IMG/VR virus record: IMGVR_UViG_3300017786_000024
Location: 1-43,619 of that record
Reading direction: 5' to 3' (one strand)
From: a virus
Length of the DNA stretch: 43,619 nt
The translations under genes and the position numbers were made by a program. Positions within the stretch are counted from its first letter, which is position 1. Each line of letters starts with the position of its first letter. Shown piece after piece: positions 17,110 through 25,062 of this stretch. Below the pieces are notes generated by a model that was given only the letters and a program-made list of their open reading frames with translations, made no database searches and was not told where the DNA came from.

Positions 17110-17409
17110 CTAGTTCATTTCCGTAATTAGCTTCACGAATACAGAATACATTAATAACTGAGCACCCTCATATAATAGGGCATCAGTTGCGTTAGCATCT
17201 GGGTCAAACTTTTGTTTTCCCTGCTTAGTTTCTTCCTTACATGTTCTAGTAGTTATCTCCTTAACTATAATACCATTTTGGACAACCTGAGTCGTCTCTG
17301 TAGTACAGTTTGGACCATATGCTACAACCTTAGTCAAAGGTGCAGTATAGGCTGGAGGAGAACACATAGTGACTCCAAGCATCATCAATATAGCTATTAC
17401 TTTATTCAT
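17110..17409 (-). CDS. Exported small protein with signal peptide, 99 aa
   Basis: The N-terminus MNKVIAILMMLGVTMCSPPAY is a signal-peptide-like segment with a Cys near residue 16 (VTMC, a poor lipobox). The mature part has paired cysteines (NC and TC). Two upstream ATGs (17418, 17415) overlap or abut the -10 box, so 17409 is the only start compatible with the promoter, giving a leaderless mRNA. No family recognised. Together with the next two genes it forms a small envelope cluster. Confidence 0.6.
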   Translation of the reverse strand: MNKVIAILMMLGVTMCSPPAYTAPLTKVVAYGPNCTTETTQVVQNGIIVKEITTRTCKEETKQGKQKFDPDANATDALLYEGAQLLMYSVFVKLITEMN

Positions 17410-17416
17410 TATCATC

Positions 17417-17445
17417 ATTCTACTCTTAAAAAACTTAAAAGTAAA
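17417..17445 (-). promoter_or_regulatory. Sigma70-like promoter TTTACT-17-TAGAAT
   Basis: The -35 is followed by TTTAAG, as in other promoters of this set. The -10 ends 7 nt before the ATG at 17409, so the start codon should be at or within 1-2 nt of +1. Confidence 0.8.
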
Positions 17446-17465
17446 CCTCTGCTAAGTCTTTGAAT

Positions 17466-19949
17466 TTAAAAGAAATCCTCAAGACTGGCTGTTTGCTTTA
17501 CTTTCCATCCAAGTGATTGTATCATGATATCGACTGGATCTAAGAATACCTTTTCAAACATCAAGTCATAATCAGCATAATCATGTATGCCGAACTCTTT
17601 AGGAACAACATCTAGGAAGGATATAACATTCTCCCTGATGACATTAGGTTTTTTTAAGTAAACGAATTTAATTTTCTCACCCTCTTTAATATCATTGTAT
17701 CTTAGGTCTATGTTCTTTTCTTTCAAATAATGATTATAAAGTAAAGCACCTCTGACATGAATAGGAGTTGCTTTCCTATATATGCTCATAGAATCTTTAT
17801 AGTTGCTGAGACCATTTACAGATCTAGGGAAGGAAATCTCTTCAATAGGTAAAGAGTTGAAATAGTTTCTAGTCTCTTCAATATATTTGAAGAGTTCATT
17901 ATTATCACCATGTAGGATAACTGGTATCACACCCTTTAGAAGTTCACGAACAGCATAGGGAGTAGAAGATTTAATCATCTCTAGTCCCATAATTTTCATC
18001 TTAGGTTTTTTATAGGACACACCTTCAGAATTATACACTGAAAGAACATACCTTTTTTTCGCAGTCCATAAACCTTTATCAGCTAGAACTTCTCTTTCCA
18101 TAACCATCTTGTTAGCAAAGGCATTTTGCCTATTAGCCAGTTCAGAATATTGTTCATTTATATATGGCATAAATTTATCATTACATATAGTGTCTAGGAA
18201 CTTGATGGTTTTATTTATGTCAGATTGTTTATCTCCCATAACTTTATCTACAAGTTTTTCGAATGTCACATATATAGAATCTGTATCAACAGCGATAATA
18301 TAATCTTCGTTTTCTGTACCGATTATCTTGTTGAGATATTCATTCATTCTATCGTGTATCCAACGAATAGATAATTGACCAGAAGTAGTAATAGCTTCAG
18401 CCATTTTTAAATTAAAGTATCTGAAGTATTGATTACCAAGTGCACCATAAGCTGAGTTAAGAGCAATCTTCAAACCCATCTGATAATTATTCTTACTTGA
18501 TATAACTTTTAGCTGACGAGTATCTTTCTCATCCTCATATAATTGCTGTGCTTGAAGCATCTCTTTCTTAGCGATCTTCCTTTGATTATAGAAGTCTTCC
18601 ATAATACTAGGGAATACACCTCTGAAATCTTTTCTATATTGAGAGCCATTGGCAGCAACAGCAAACTCCGAATCTATGGCAGGGTTTTTAAGATAATGCT
18701 CAACTCCTTTTTCTACAGACTCAGGTTGTAGAGTTTCGGGAGATATATTATATTGCATAATTAAATGGGGATACAGCGAGTTCAAGTCAAATGAAGCAAC
18801 CCATTTATGTAAACCAATCAATGGCTCTTTTACGAATGCTCCTTCAAACTTAGTCTTTTTATCTTCATTAGATTTCGGTGGTATTACCACATTTACTTTC
18901 ATCAGATAATTGTGAACAATCATATCCCACATACGAACCTGAGAAAATACATCATCATAATTAATCTTAGCATTATATGCCATAGTAAGCTGAAGTTCAA
19001 TCAGCTTCATTTTATCTTCTAGCCTGTCAACTAATACTGTATCAATAACATTATAATCAACAAATTTATTCCAATCATTTCTATAGAACTCTGAGAATGT
19101 TGCGTACTCACTATGGTCAAGTTTCTTTTGACCAAGTTCAACGAAGGCAATATTATCTAGACGATAAGATTCTTGTGCTGTGTAAGTGTATTTTTTATAG
19201 AGGTCAAGATAATCAAGTTGAGCAATACCTGCGATTGCTATGGCGAACTCTTTATTACCTTTTACGAATATCTCTCGTTCATGTACAATTTTCCAAGGAG
19301 ACAATCTACGAGCATGGTCTTCGCCAATTACATGACACATTCTTCGCCATAAATATGCGAGGTCAAAAAACTGAGAGTTCCAACCTGTAATTACATCAGG
19401 ATAATTTTCAATCCAGTAATCTAGGAACTTGTGAAATAAAATCTTTTCATCACGACAATATACATATCGCCAGTTATTATGTTGCTTTTCGTCACCTGTA
19501 TATTCTTTAGTGCCGAAAGTAATAATCTCTTTTGAATGATTATCTTGTAAAGTAATTAGTAGAAGTTTCTCGTTGGCTCGTTCAATATTAGGGAATCCTT
19601 CTTCAGTTTCAGTCTCAATATCTATTGACCAAATCTTAATAAGTTCTTTATCCCATTCAATATCATCCTTAAACTCATCATGCATATATTGGTAATGCCA
19701 CTGAGTTTGACCATGTACTTCCATAACATCATTGTATCGGTGTACAAAGTCTTTAGCATCCTTTATAGATCCTTGTTGGATTTTATAAGCAGGATGCCCT
19801 TTAAGAGTTTTGTATGGTGTTTCGCCTTTACCTTTTGTGACCCTTACACTGGGTTTGAAAGGTATCTTCTCGGCTTTTCGCTTCGTGCCAGAAATATATC
19901 TGACTAGAAGCTGATTACCATGGGGATGAACATTTGTATAAAACTTCAT
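17466..19949 (-). CDS. 43: DNA polymerase gp43 (family B), 827 aa
   Basis: Proofreading motif DIE at 110-112 (WSIDIETETEE), polymerase motif A FDLNSLYPHLIM, motif B region with NSAYGALGNQYFRY, and motif C DTDSIY near residue 555. Slightly shorter than T4 gp43 (898 aa). The last residues are SLEDFF, in the place where T4-like polymerases bind the gp45 clamp. The promoter -10 lies 7 nt before the ATG and there is no ribosome-binding site, implying a leaderless message. It works with gp45, gp44/62 and gp41, all encoded here. Confidence 0.97.
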   Translation of the reverse strand: MKFYTNVHPHGNQLLVRYISGTKRKAEKIPFKPSVRVTKGKGETPYKTLKGHPAYKIQQGSIKDAKDFVHRYNDVMEVHGQTQWHYQYMHDEFKDDIEWDKELIKIWSIDIETETEEGFPNIERANEKLLLITLQDNHSKEIITFGTKEYTGDEKQHNNWRYVYCRDEKILFHKFLDYWIENYPDVITGWNSQFFDLAYLWRRMCHVIGEDHARRLSPWKIVHEREIFVKGNKEFAIAIAGIAQLDYLDLYKKYTYTAQESYRLDNIAFVELGQKKLDHSEYATFSEFYRNDWNKFVDYNVIDTVLVDRLEDKMKLIELQLTMAYNAKINYDDVFSQVRMWDMIVHNYLMKVNVVIPPKSNEDKKTKFEGAFVKEPLIGLHKWVASFDLNSLYPHLIMQYNISPETLQPESVEKGVEHYLKNPAIDSEFAVAANGSQYRKDFRGVFPSIMEDFYNQRKIAKKEMLQAQQLYEDEKDTRQLKVISSKNNYQMGLKIALNSAYGALGNQYFRYFNLKMAEAITTSGQLSIRWIHDRMNEYLNKIIGTENEDYIIAVDTDSIYVTFEKLVDKVMGDKQSDINKTIKFLDTICNDKFMPYINEQYSELANRQNAFANKMVMEREVLADKGLWTAKKRYVLSVYNSEGVSYKKPKMKIMGLEMIKSSTPYAVRELLKGVIPVILHGDNNELFKYIEETRNYFNSLPIEEISFPRSVNGLSNYKDSMSIYRKATPIHVRGALLYNHYLKEKNIDLRYNDIKEGEKIKFVYLKKPNVIRENVISFLDVVPKEFGIHDYADYDLMFEKVFLDPVDIMIQSLGWKVKQTASLEDFF

Positions 19950-19956
19950 TAATACA

Positions 19957-19985
19957 ACTCTACTCTAGATTTGTTTAAAAGTAAA
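19957..19985 (-). promoter_or_regulatory. Sigma70-like promoter of gp43, TTTACT-17-TAGAGT
   Basis: -35 TTTACT followed by TTTAA, 17-nt spacer, -10 TAGAGT at 19957-19962; 7 nt to the gp43 ATG. Confidence 0.75.
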
Positions 19986-19986
19986 G

Positions 19987-20301
19987 TTATACAATTAATT
20001 TTTTTTCGGGAGTCATAATACTAGGACTTCCCCATATTCTCTTATATTCGTCTTTTAATTGTTGGGTTGGAATTACAACAGACTGTATAGCTGTTTTGTA
20101 AAATATGATAGAATTAGCTGGATCGCCATATGGGCAATAAGGTGCTAATCCTACTTGTGATTTTCCTTGGTCATTAGGGTTATCGGTGACTAGCATACTT
20201 GGAACTTTACATTCATATTGCTCAACACCGAAGTCGACTATTTCTGCTACGATAATCTCACCTGAGTTCATCATAAACAATTTGATATTTTCATCTTTCA
20301 T
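19987..20301 (-). CDS. LSm/Sm-like small protein, 104 aa
   Basis: The first 30 residues (IKLFMMNSGEIIVAEIVDF) look like the Sm1 strand pattern, and VQIPTQ-type residues (SVVIPTQQ) come later. A related pattern is in the 164-aa protein at 36193-36687. The start at 20301 (MKDENIK) is chosen because GGAG precedes it; the longer frame to 20337 would run into a hairpin. It may be an RNA-binding or structural protein; function unproven. Confidence 0.6.
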   Translation of the reverse strand: MKDENIKLFMMNSGEIIVAEIVDFGVEQYECKVPSMLVTDNPNDQGKSQVGLAPYCPYGDPANSIIFYKTAIQSVVIPTQQLKDEYKRIWGSPSIMTPEKKLIV

Positions 20302-20326
20302 AATATATCTCCATATTAAAGTGGTG

Positions 20327-20348
20327 CTCCCCAGCATCGGCTGGGGAG
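20327..20348 (-). other. Strong GC-rich hairpin between hsp20 and LSm-like gene
   Basis: A 9-bp perfect stem CTCCCCAGC / GCTGGGGAG with a 4-nt loop. No T-run follows on either strand, so it is not a standard intrinsic terminator. It lies 26 nt upstream of the LSm-like ATG and could be a processing, stability or pausing element. Confidence 0.6.
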
Positions 20349-20358
20349 TCTTGGTTAA

Positions 20359-20784
20359 TTACTTAATGTCGATGACTTTAAGTTTCTTCTCTTCAGGAAT
20401 AATCCTTTCGAGTTCGACGGAAAGCATTCCATCTTTTAGAGTGCCACCTTTGACTATAACATCATCAGCAACTGTAAATGTACGAGCAAAGTTTCTCTTA
20501 GAGATACCTCTATGTACATATTCTTCTTCAGTTGTTTCTTCAGAAGGCACCGACTTAATAGTCAAAGTGTTCTCCTGATGTTCAACTGTAATATCTTTTT
20601 TAGAAAACCCAGCCACAGCCATTTCAATAGCAAACTTCTCATCGCTGAGTCTTTTGATATTGTATGGTGGATAAGTTTCTTGTTTGTGGATTTCTCCGAC
20701 TCTATCGAATGTATCGAATAAATTGTCGAAGCCGATTGAAAAGGGAGCAAGTCTGCTGTCCCTCCATAGATTATAATGCGTCAT
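20359..20784 (-). CDS. Small heat-shock protein Hsp20, 141 aa
   Basis: An alpha-crystallin domain with IKRLSDEKFAIEMAVAGFSK and the C-terminal DGMLSVELER, followed by the usual short extension with IIPEE. The start at 20784 has a near-perfect AAGGAGG and replaces a longer frame start at 20826. Phage Hsp20 is common in marine T4-likes; it holds unfolding proteins and is thought to help phage assembly. It lies between the fibre-like gene and gp43. Confidence 0.93.
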   Translation of the reverse strand: MTHYNLWRDSRLAPFSIGFDNLFDTFDRVGEIHKQETYPPYNIKRLSDEKFAIEMAVAGFSKKDITVEHQENTLTIKSVPSEETTEEEYVHRGISKRNFARTFTVADDVIVKGGTLKDGMLSVELERIIPEEKKLKVIDIK

Positions 20785-20845
20785 ATTTTCCTCCTTATGA
20801 AGCGAGTTTAATTTACGAGAACCCATTATGGCATTCTCTCTACAT

Positions 20846-20875
20846 TATATATAGGTATCATTACAAAAATTTCAA
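20846..20875 (-). promoter_or_regulatory. Probable promoter of hsp20, TTGAAA and TATATA
   Basis: -35 TTGAAA at 20870-20875 and an overlapping TATATA/TATAAT tract at 20844-20851, spacer 18-20 nt. It lies 60 nt upstream of the Hsp20 start. Weaker than the others in this set. Confidence 0.45.
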
Positions 20876-20894
20876 GTCCTTTATATAAATTATT

Positions 20895-22148
20895 TTACGA
20901 GACCCTCACGAATAATGCTGGCACTTTGTACCAGTCAGCTCCTGCAGGATCGTACGATGTTGCTTGCTGTGGACCCATATTTCTCCAAGTGCTATTACCT
21001 GTAGAATCTATTTGTGCCCAGCTGTTCAAACCACCTGCGTCTCCAGGGTTTAAACCTGAAGCAGTATTGGGTGGCGAATAATTGCTTGTATATCCTGGAC
21101 CCAAGTCACTTGTGCTTATAGTTCCAGTATGATACCAAAGTTTGTCACCAGATACAGTATTTCCAACATTAATAAAGTCTGGAGTTGTACCAGCTAAATC
21201 ATTGAAATAGTATAGGAAAGCATAAGACTGATTATCTCCTAAAGCTGTAGATGGTAAATTTGTTGAGTTAGTAGCAGTTGTAGCAGTGGTTGCTGTTAGA
21301 GCATTCCCAGTAGTATCTGCATCAATAGATGAAGGCAATCTAGCTTTGTTTAAAGTACCACTTGCTATATTAGTAGCATTAGTTGTATCAGTAGTTGCCG
21401 ATGCTGCCAGCGAAGAAGTATCTGCTTTCGCATTTATCTGTGTTTGTACATTTCCAGTCACACTATTAATATGTTGAAACTCTGTGTTAGTCACAGTTCC
21501 ATCAGCAATCTTAGTTGCGTCAATCGCAGCAGATGCTTTTATATTAGCATCTTCAATATTTGAAATAGAGTTGCCAGTACCATCAGCATCAATAGTTTTA
21601 TTTGTTAAAGTATCAGTAGATGTTCCAGTTAGGTAGCCAGCATTATTGGTAAACATATCAACATTACCAGCTTTATTAGTAAGAGTATCAGATGAAGATG
21701 CTGTGATATATCCACTATTATTAGTGAACATAGAAATATTTCCAGACTTATTAGTAAGTGTGTCTGTAGAAGACGCTGTAATAAATCCTGTTAAGTCAGG
21801 TGGAGTATTAGTAAATACACCTGTGACATTATTAAATGCCAAAGATCCAGTACCAGATGCTGAAGCATTGATGGCTGATAAATCTGTATATAAGATACCA
21901 GCTGTATCGGATCCAGGTTGCCATTCCCCAGCAGATGCGTTGTATTTTAAAACCTGACCATTAGAAAGTCCAGTAGTATTTACATCTCCTAGTGATGCCA
22001 ATGTCACATTCGCACCCTGTAATGCAGATACTAGATTTCCATATGTAATATGTTTTGTAGTAGATTCGGAAGTGTCAACAATCAGTAATTTATCAATGGA
22101 CTCTGGGGTCGCTAATACTGGAAGTTCACTAATCTTTGCGTCAGCCAT
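20895..22148 (-). CDS. Tail-fibre-like structural protein, 417 aa
   Basis: Low-complexity, Thr/Ser/Asn/Ala-rich. Residues about 125-205 contain three related units with DTLTNK, MFTNN and GY(I/L)T, then heptad-like stretches with TATTATTATNS. The N-terminus KISELPV...DKLLIVDTSE resembles adaptor domains of phage fibres. It sits oddly between regA and hsp20, but a late-promoter-like box lies 32 nt upstream and GGAGAG precedes the ATG. Likely a virion fibre or decoration protein. Confidence 0.75.
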   Translation of the reverse strand: MADAKISELPVLATPESIDKLLIVDTSESTTKHITYGNLVSALQGANVTLASLGDVNTTGLSNGQVLKYNASAGEWQPGSDTAGILYTDLSAINASASGTGSLAFNNVTGVFTNTPPDLTGFITASSTDTLTNKSGNISMFTNNSGYITASSSDTLTNKAGNVDMFTNNAGYLTGTSTDTLTNKTIDADGTGNSISNIEDANIKASAAIDATKIADGTVTNTEFQHINSVTGNVQTQINAKADTSSLAASATTDTTNATNIASGTLNKARLPSSIDADTTGNALTATTATTATNSTNLPSTALGDNQSYAFLYYFNDLAGTTPDFINVGNTVSGDKLWYHTGTISTSDLGPGYTSNYSPPNTASGLNPGDAGGLNSWAQIDSTGNSTWRNMGPQQATSYDPAGADWYKVPALFVRVS

Positions 22149-22157
22149 TTACTCTCC

Positions 22158-22574
22158 TTATTTCTTTTTCCCAATATTATATTTAGGTACTAATTCCCAA
22201 GAAGATTTATCTTTATGGGATAAAACCTTAATCTGAGAGAGGGATGCTTTTGGCTCAGCTTGACTAGAATCTACAATATTTAATAGTTCCCAATCTTGTA
22301 GCAGAACAGCAATAGTATTCCTTCGCTCAATATCGTTATTAGCTATATTAGATTCTTTACCATCTAATGCGAAAAGTTCTTTAAAATGTACTATGAAATA
22401 CTTGCCTTGTTTATGTAAAATATGGCAAGACTGAAATAGTTTGTTTTCTGTGCGAGAAGATATTCCTATTCGAGTTAGGGTTTCTCTAACTTTTAGAAAG
22501 TTATCTGGCTCTGGGAGTGTGACTTCAAGCATCTTCTCCGCAGTCCAATCGTAATGTATCATTTCAACTGACAT
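22158..22574 (-). CDS. regA: RegA translational repressor, 138 aa
   Basis: Related to T4 RegA (122 aa) by position (after gp62) and sequence (VRETLTRIGISS, CHILHKQGKYFIVHFKELF). RegA binds start regions of early mRNAs and blocks translation, including those of the clamp and loader genes. The N-terminus may start at Met1 or Met5. A fibre-like gene follows with its own late promoter, which overlaps the regA coding end. Confidence 0.85.
   Translation of the reverse strand: MSVEMIHYDWTAEKMLEVTLPEPDNFLKVRETLTRIGISSRTENKLFQSCHILHKQGKYFIVHFKELFALDGKESNIANNDIERRNTIAVLLQDWELLNIVDSSQAEPKASLSQIKVLSHKDKSSWELVPKYNIGKKK
22180..22186 (-). promoter_or_regulatory. Late-promoter-like box inside regA for the fibre-like gene
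   Basis: The minus strand reads CCTAAATATAAT, 32 nt upstream of the fibre-like ATG at 22148. This would give the fibre-like gene late expression within an early block. Confidence 0.5.
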
Positions 22575-22576
22575 GT

Positions 22577-22960
22577 CTATTTACCACCTTTATTTAGTTT
22601 TTGTTCAATAATGCTCATCTGGTCAGTTGTTAATATATCCATCACCTGACGAGCCTTTTCTGGAGAATATCCATAATATTCCATAACCAGTTTCAAAGAC
22701 TCGGTTTGCTTCTCATTTTTATGCCACTTCGAGAACCTTTTGCCTTTTGTAATAGTATTTAGTAAAAAATAGTATTGCCAAGACTTCGGGATATCATGAT
22801 ATTGGTTCATCATGTTGGACTGCATTATTGTGTCAGGGAAATAACTCAAACCTCTATTAATAATAAAGGGTACATAATCCTTATCGGCAAGAGGATTATC
22901 CTGGAATAGATCCTTCTTGTCGTTAGTTATGTTGTTAATATAAAGGAAAGGGTTTGCCAT
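22577..22960 (-). CDS. 62: Clamp-loader small subunit gp62, 127 aa
   Basis: Directly follows gp44 with a 1-nt overlap, as in T4, and shares the NPFLYIN N-terminus of marine T4-like gp62. Shorter than T4 gp62 (187 aa). It contains DIPKSWQYYFLLNTI and TKGKRFSKWHK. With gp44 it loads gp45 onto DNA. Confidence 0.85.
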   Translation of the reverse strand: MANPFLYINNITNDKKDLFQDNPLADKDYVPFIINRGLSYFPDTIMQSNMMNQYHDIPKSWQYYFLLNTITKGKRFSKWHKNEKQTESLKLVMEYYGYSPEKARQVMDILTTDQMSIIEQKLNKGGK

Positions 22961-23898
22961 TATTTAAACTTACAGGAAGCCATTATCTCTGTAAGTGCTG
23001 CCATTTTATTAAGTTCATGGTCAGCGACAAATGCTGCTTTATACTGATAATCTGCGAGAATCAGAACCATTTGTGGAACTGAAGCAGATTCTAGTTTGTT
23101 ATTAGCATTATTAAATATATCAGAAAATAATTGGGTTGTTTCAATATCACTATTTTTAGTGACCCATTTACGAACCTCTTTGAAGTTCTTATCCTTTAGA
23201 AGTGTAAAGAGATTATTCCAGGACTCTTCACTGACATTAATCATAATGCCACTATCTATCTTACCAGATACTGAATATCTTTGAAGTTCGTTCAGCACCC
23301 TTCGGAAGTCAGGATAATGTTTTTGTATAATTTCTACAACTGCTTTTTGCTCAAAGTCCACACCCTCAGTATTAAGAATATGCTCCACTCTTTTATAGAA
23401 AGCTGTAGCAACTGCTGGTTTATCCTTAGCATCAGTCCTAAACTCAACCACAGCACATCTAGAGTGAAGTGGCTCAATAATCCTATTCTTAAAATTACAG
23501 GTAAATATAAATCGGCAGTTCCCAGAGAACTCTTCGATAAATGCTCTCAGTGCTGGCTGAGTACTGTTCGGATTCAAATAATCAGCTTCATCAAGAATAA
23601 CGATTTTCTTTGAGTCAGTCAGGGAAACCGACGAAGCAAAGTTTTTGATTTTTGTTCGTATCACATCAATGCCAGATTCTTCGGAACCATTAATGAACAG
23701 ATACTCAGCACCGACTTCGTTGCATAGTGCTTTGGCGACAGTAGTTTTACCGACACCAGCAGTACCACAGAACAGGAAGTTCGGCAGTTGCCCACTAGCA
23801 ACAAACTCTTTGAATGTATCCCTTAAACTGTCAGGAAGGACACACTCCTCAATAGTCTTAGGTCTGTATTTCTCGACCCAAATAAATTGGTCATCCAT
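22960..23898 (-). CDS. 44: Clamp-loader ATPase gp44, 312 aa
   Basis: RFC-type AAA+ protein: Walker A GTAGVGKT at 45-52, Walker B ILDEADYL, arginine-finger region HSRC. Near T4 gp44 in length (319 aa). It uses ATP to open and place the gp45 clamp. Followed immediately by gp62. Confidence 0.95.
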   Translation of the reverse strand: MDDQFIWVEKYRPKTIEECVLPDSLRDTFKEFVASGQLPNFLFCGTAGVGKTTVAKALCNEVGAEYLFINGSEESGIDVIRTKIKNFASSVSLTDSKKIVILDEADYLNPNSTQPALRAFIEEFSGNCRFIFTCNFKNRIIEPLHSRCAVVEFRTDAKDKPAVATAFYKRVEHILNTEGVDFEQKAVVEIIQKHYPDFRRVLNELQRYSVSGKIDSGIMINVSEESWNNLFTLLKDKNFKEVRKWVTKNSDIETTQLFSDIFNNANNKLESASVPQMVLILADYQYKAAFVADHELNKMAALTEIMASCKFK

Positions 23899-23919
23899 AA
23901 TATAAATCTCTCAGTAAAA

Positions 23920-24585
23920 TTAAAAGTCAAAAGTAGAGTCAGCTTCAACTGCGATGAAGTAAGTCAAGTCATTCATCTTAGAAGCAAACTTAGAGATTCT
24001 TTTCTTAGAAATAGAAACTACATAATCCCCATCTAGCATTTTGAAATTATCAATCCTGAAATTTACTTTAAACACTTTATCAGTTGTGCCCAAAGTAGCA
24101 TCCCAAGAGTTAGAAGTAGCATTCTTTTTATCAGCTACAACTACACTAACATTCGAACCATCACCAATGAATGATACATCACCAGATCTCAATACTGAAG
24201 ATGTTTTCATAATCATATCATACATAGTTTTTGATAAGTCGAATTCAATATCTGCATCAACAGGAAGAGCATCTTTAGTTGGCGATGCTAGAACTGATGG
24301 ATCGGCAGCAAAATATTTTACTTTAGATTTACCATTTGCTACAGTGACAAACTTTTCATCAAAGGCAAGTTCAGGATCTGCATCAAATAAAGAATACACA
24401 CCCAAAAACTCATTTAAGTCATAGATACCAAACTCACCATCAAAGTTTTCTTGGACAGTAGTACTAGCCATAACATTTTTTTGTGCTGATATAGTCGATA
24501 AACGATTACCAGCTTTAATAAGAATATTGCCATTAATAGTGGCAAAGTTCTTAAGGACACTCAAAGTTTCTTTCGAAATTTTCAT
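23920..24585 (-). CDS. 45: Sliding clamp gp45, 221 aa
   Basis: Position before gp44/gp62 and length (T4 gp45 is 228 aa) identify the clamp. The N-terminus MKISKETLSVLKNFATIN and acidic inner strands fit. Start at 24585 because AAGGAG precedes it; a longer frame to 24615 overlaps the upstream gene. It tethers polymerase, activates gp55-dependent late transcription, and may also bind the TET-like enzyme and its glycosyltransferase through their C-termini. Confidence 0.93.
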   Translation of the reverse strand: MKISKETLSVLKNFATINGNILIKAGNRLSTISAQKNVMASTTVQENFDGEFGIYDLNEFLGVYSLFDADPELAFDEKFVTVANGKSKVKYFAADPSVLASPTKDALPVDADIEFDLSKTMYDMIMKTSSVLRSGDVSFIGDGSNVSVVVADKKNATSNSWDATLGTTDKVFKVNFRIDNFKMLDGDYVVSISKKRISKFASKMNDLTYFIAVEADSTFDF

Positions 24586-24589
24586 AATA

Positions 24590-24883
24590 TTATTTCTCCT
24601 TGTTAATTTTATCATGTTGATGTAAAGCCATCAATGCATAGTGAAGTATTTTTAAAATATCGGCACGATTATAACCATCTTTCTTGCCATACCTTTGGGC
24701 ATACTTCAATACATTACCCATAAAAAATCCCATACCATGACCACAATCAATAATAAATTCACTTGCTTGAAATGAGTTTTTACTGTAGTGCCCCATGTAA
24801 GTTTTATCAATATATTCTTTGAAGTCTTCAATAAGTTTATCTTCATCAAATTTATAATCAATATTAGGATTTTTATTTTTCAT
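24590..24883 (-). CDS. DUF3310-like protein, 97 aa
   Basis: FIIDCGHGMGFFMGNVLKYAQRYGKK (residues about 47-72) followed by DILKILHYALMAL fits the DUF3310 pattern (G-N-x-x-K-Y-x-x-R). A TTG start 6 nt further out is rejected: the ATG at 24883 sits 7 nt from the -10 box, so a leaderless mRNA is likely. Some DUF3310 relatives in T7-like phages are nucleotide kinases; that activity is not claimed. Confidence 0.75.
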   Translation of the reverse strand: MKNKNPNIDYKFDEDKLIEDFKEYIDKTYMGHYSKNSFQASEFIIDCGHGMGFFMGNVLKYAQRYGKKDGYNRADILKILHYALMALHQHDKINKEK

Positions 24884-24890
24884 ATTCAAT

Positions 24891-24919
24891 ACTCTATATT
24901 AAAAAAACTTAAAAGTAAA
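24891..24919 (-). promoter_or_regulatory. Sigma70-like promoter TTTACT-17-TAGAGT
   Basis: -35 TTTACT followed by TTTAAG at 24914-24919 and -10 TAGAGT. The -35 lies 2 nt beyond the CCA end of tRNA-Arg, so the tRNA and promoter abut. It drives the DUF3310 gene and gp45. Confidence 0.8.
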
Positions 24920-24920
24920 G

Positions 24921-24996
24921 TGGTGGACTCGACAGGACTCGAACCTGTAATACAAGTTTAGAAGACTAGTGTGATATCCAGTTTCACCACGAGTCC
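24921..24996 (-). tRNA. tRNA-Arg(UCU)
   Basis: Full cloverleaf: acceptor GGACTCG/CGAGTCC, D stem GTGA/TCAC with GG in the loop, anticodon stem CTAGT/ACTTG (one T-T mismatch), loop CTTCTAA with anticodon TCT, T stem ACAGG/CCTGT with TTCGAGT loop, discriminator A and encoded CCA. It reads AGA, a codon suited to an AT-rich phage. 76 nt including CCA. Confidence 0.95.
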
Positions 24997-25016
24997 ATCC
25001 ACTGTAAATAAATGCA

Positions 25017-25046
25017 AAAGGGAAGGAGATGGCAGTCCTTCCCTTT
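25017..25046 (-). terminator. Strong hairpin before tRNA (terminator or processing site)
   Basis: An 11-bp stem AAAGGGAAGGA / TCCTTCCCTTT with an 8-nt loop, followed on the minus strand by TGCATTTATTT. The T-tract is poor, so it may be a processing hairpin that frees the tRNA rather than a full terminator. Confidence 0.55.
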
Positions 25047-25062
25047 CTATCATCAGCTATCG

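Noticed and set aside
20327-20348. Intrinsic terminator at the hsp20/LSm-like junction
   Set aside because: The stem is strong but no T-run follows on either strand, so it is listed only as a hairpin.
22591-22597. CTAAATA in the end of gp62 as a late promoter for regA
   Set aside because: RegA is an early gene and the site lies in coding sequence without supporting features; probably chance.
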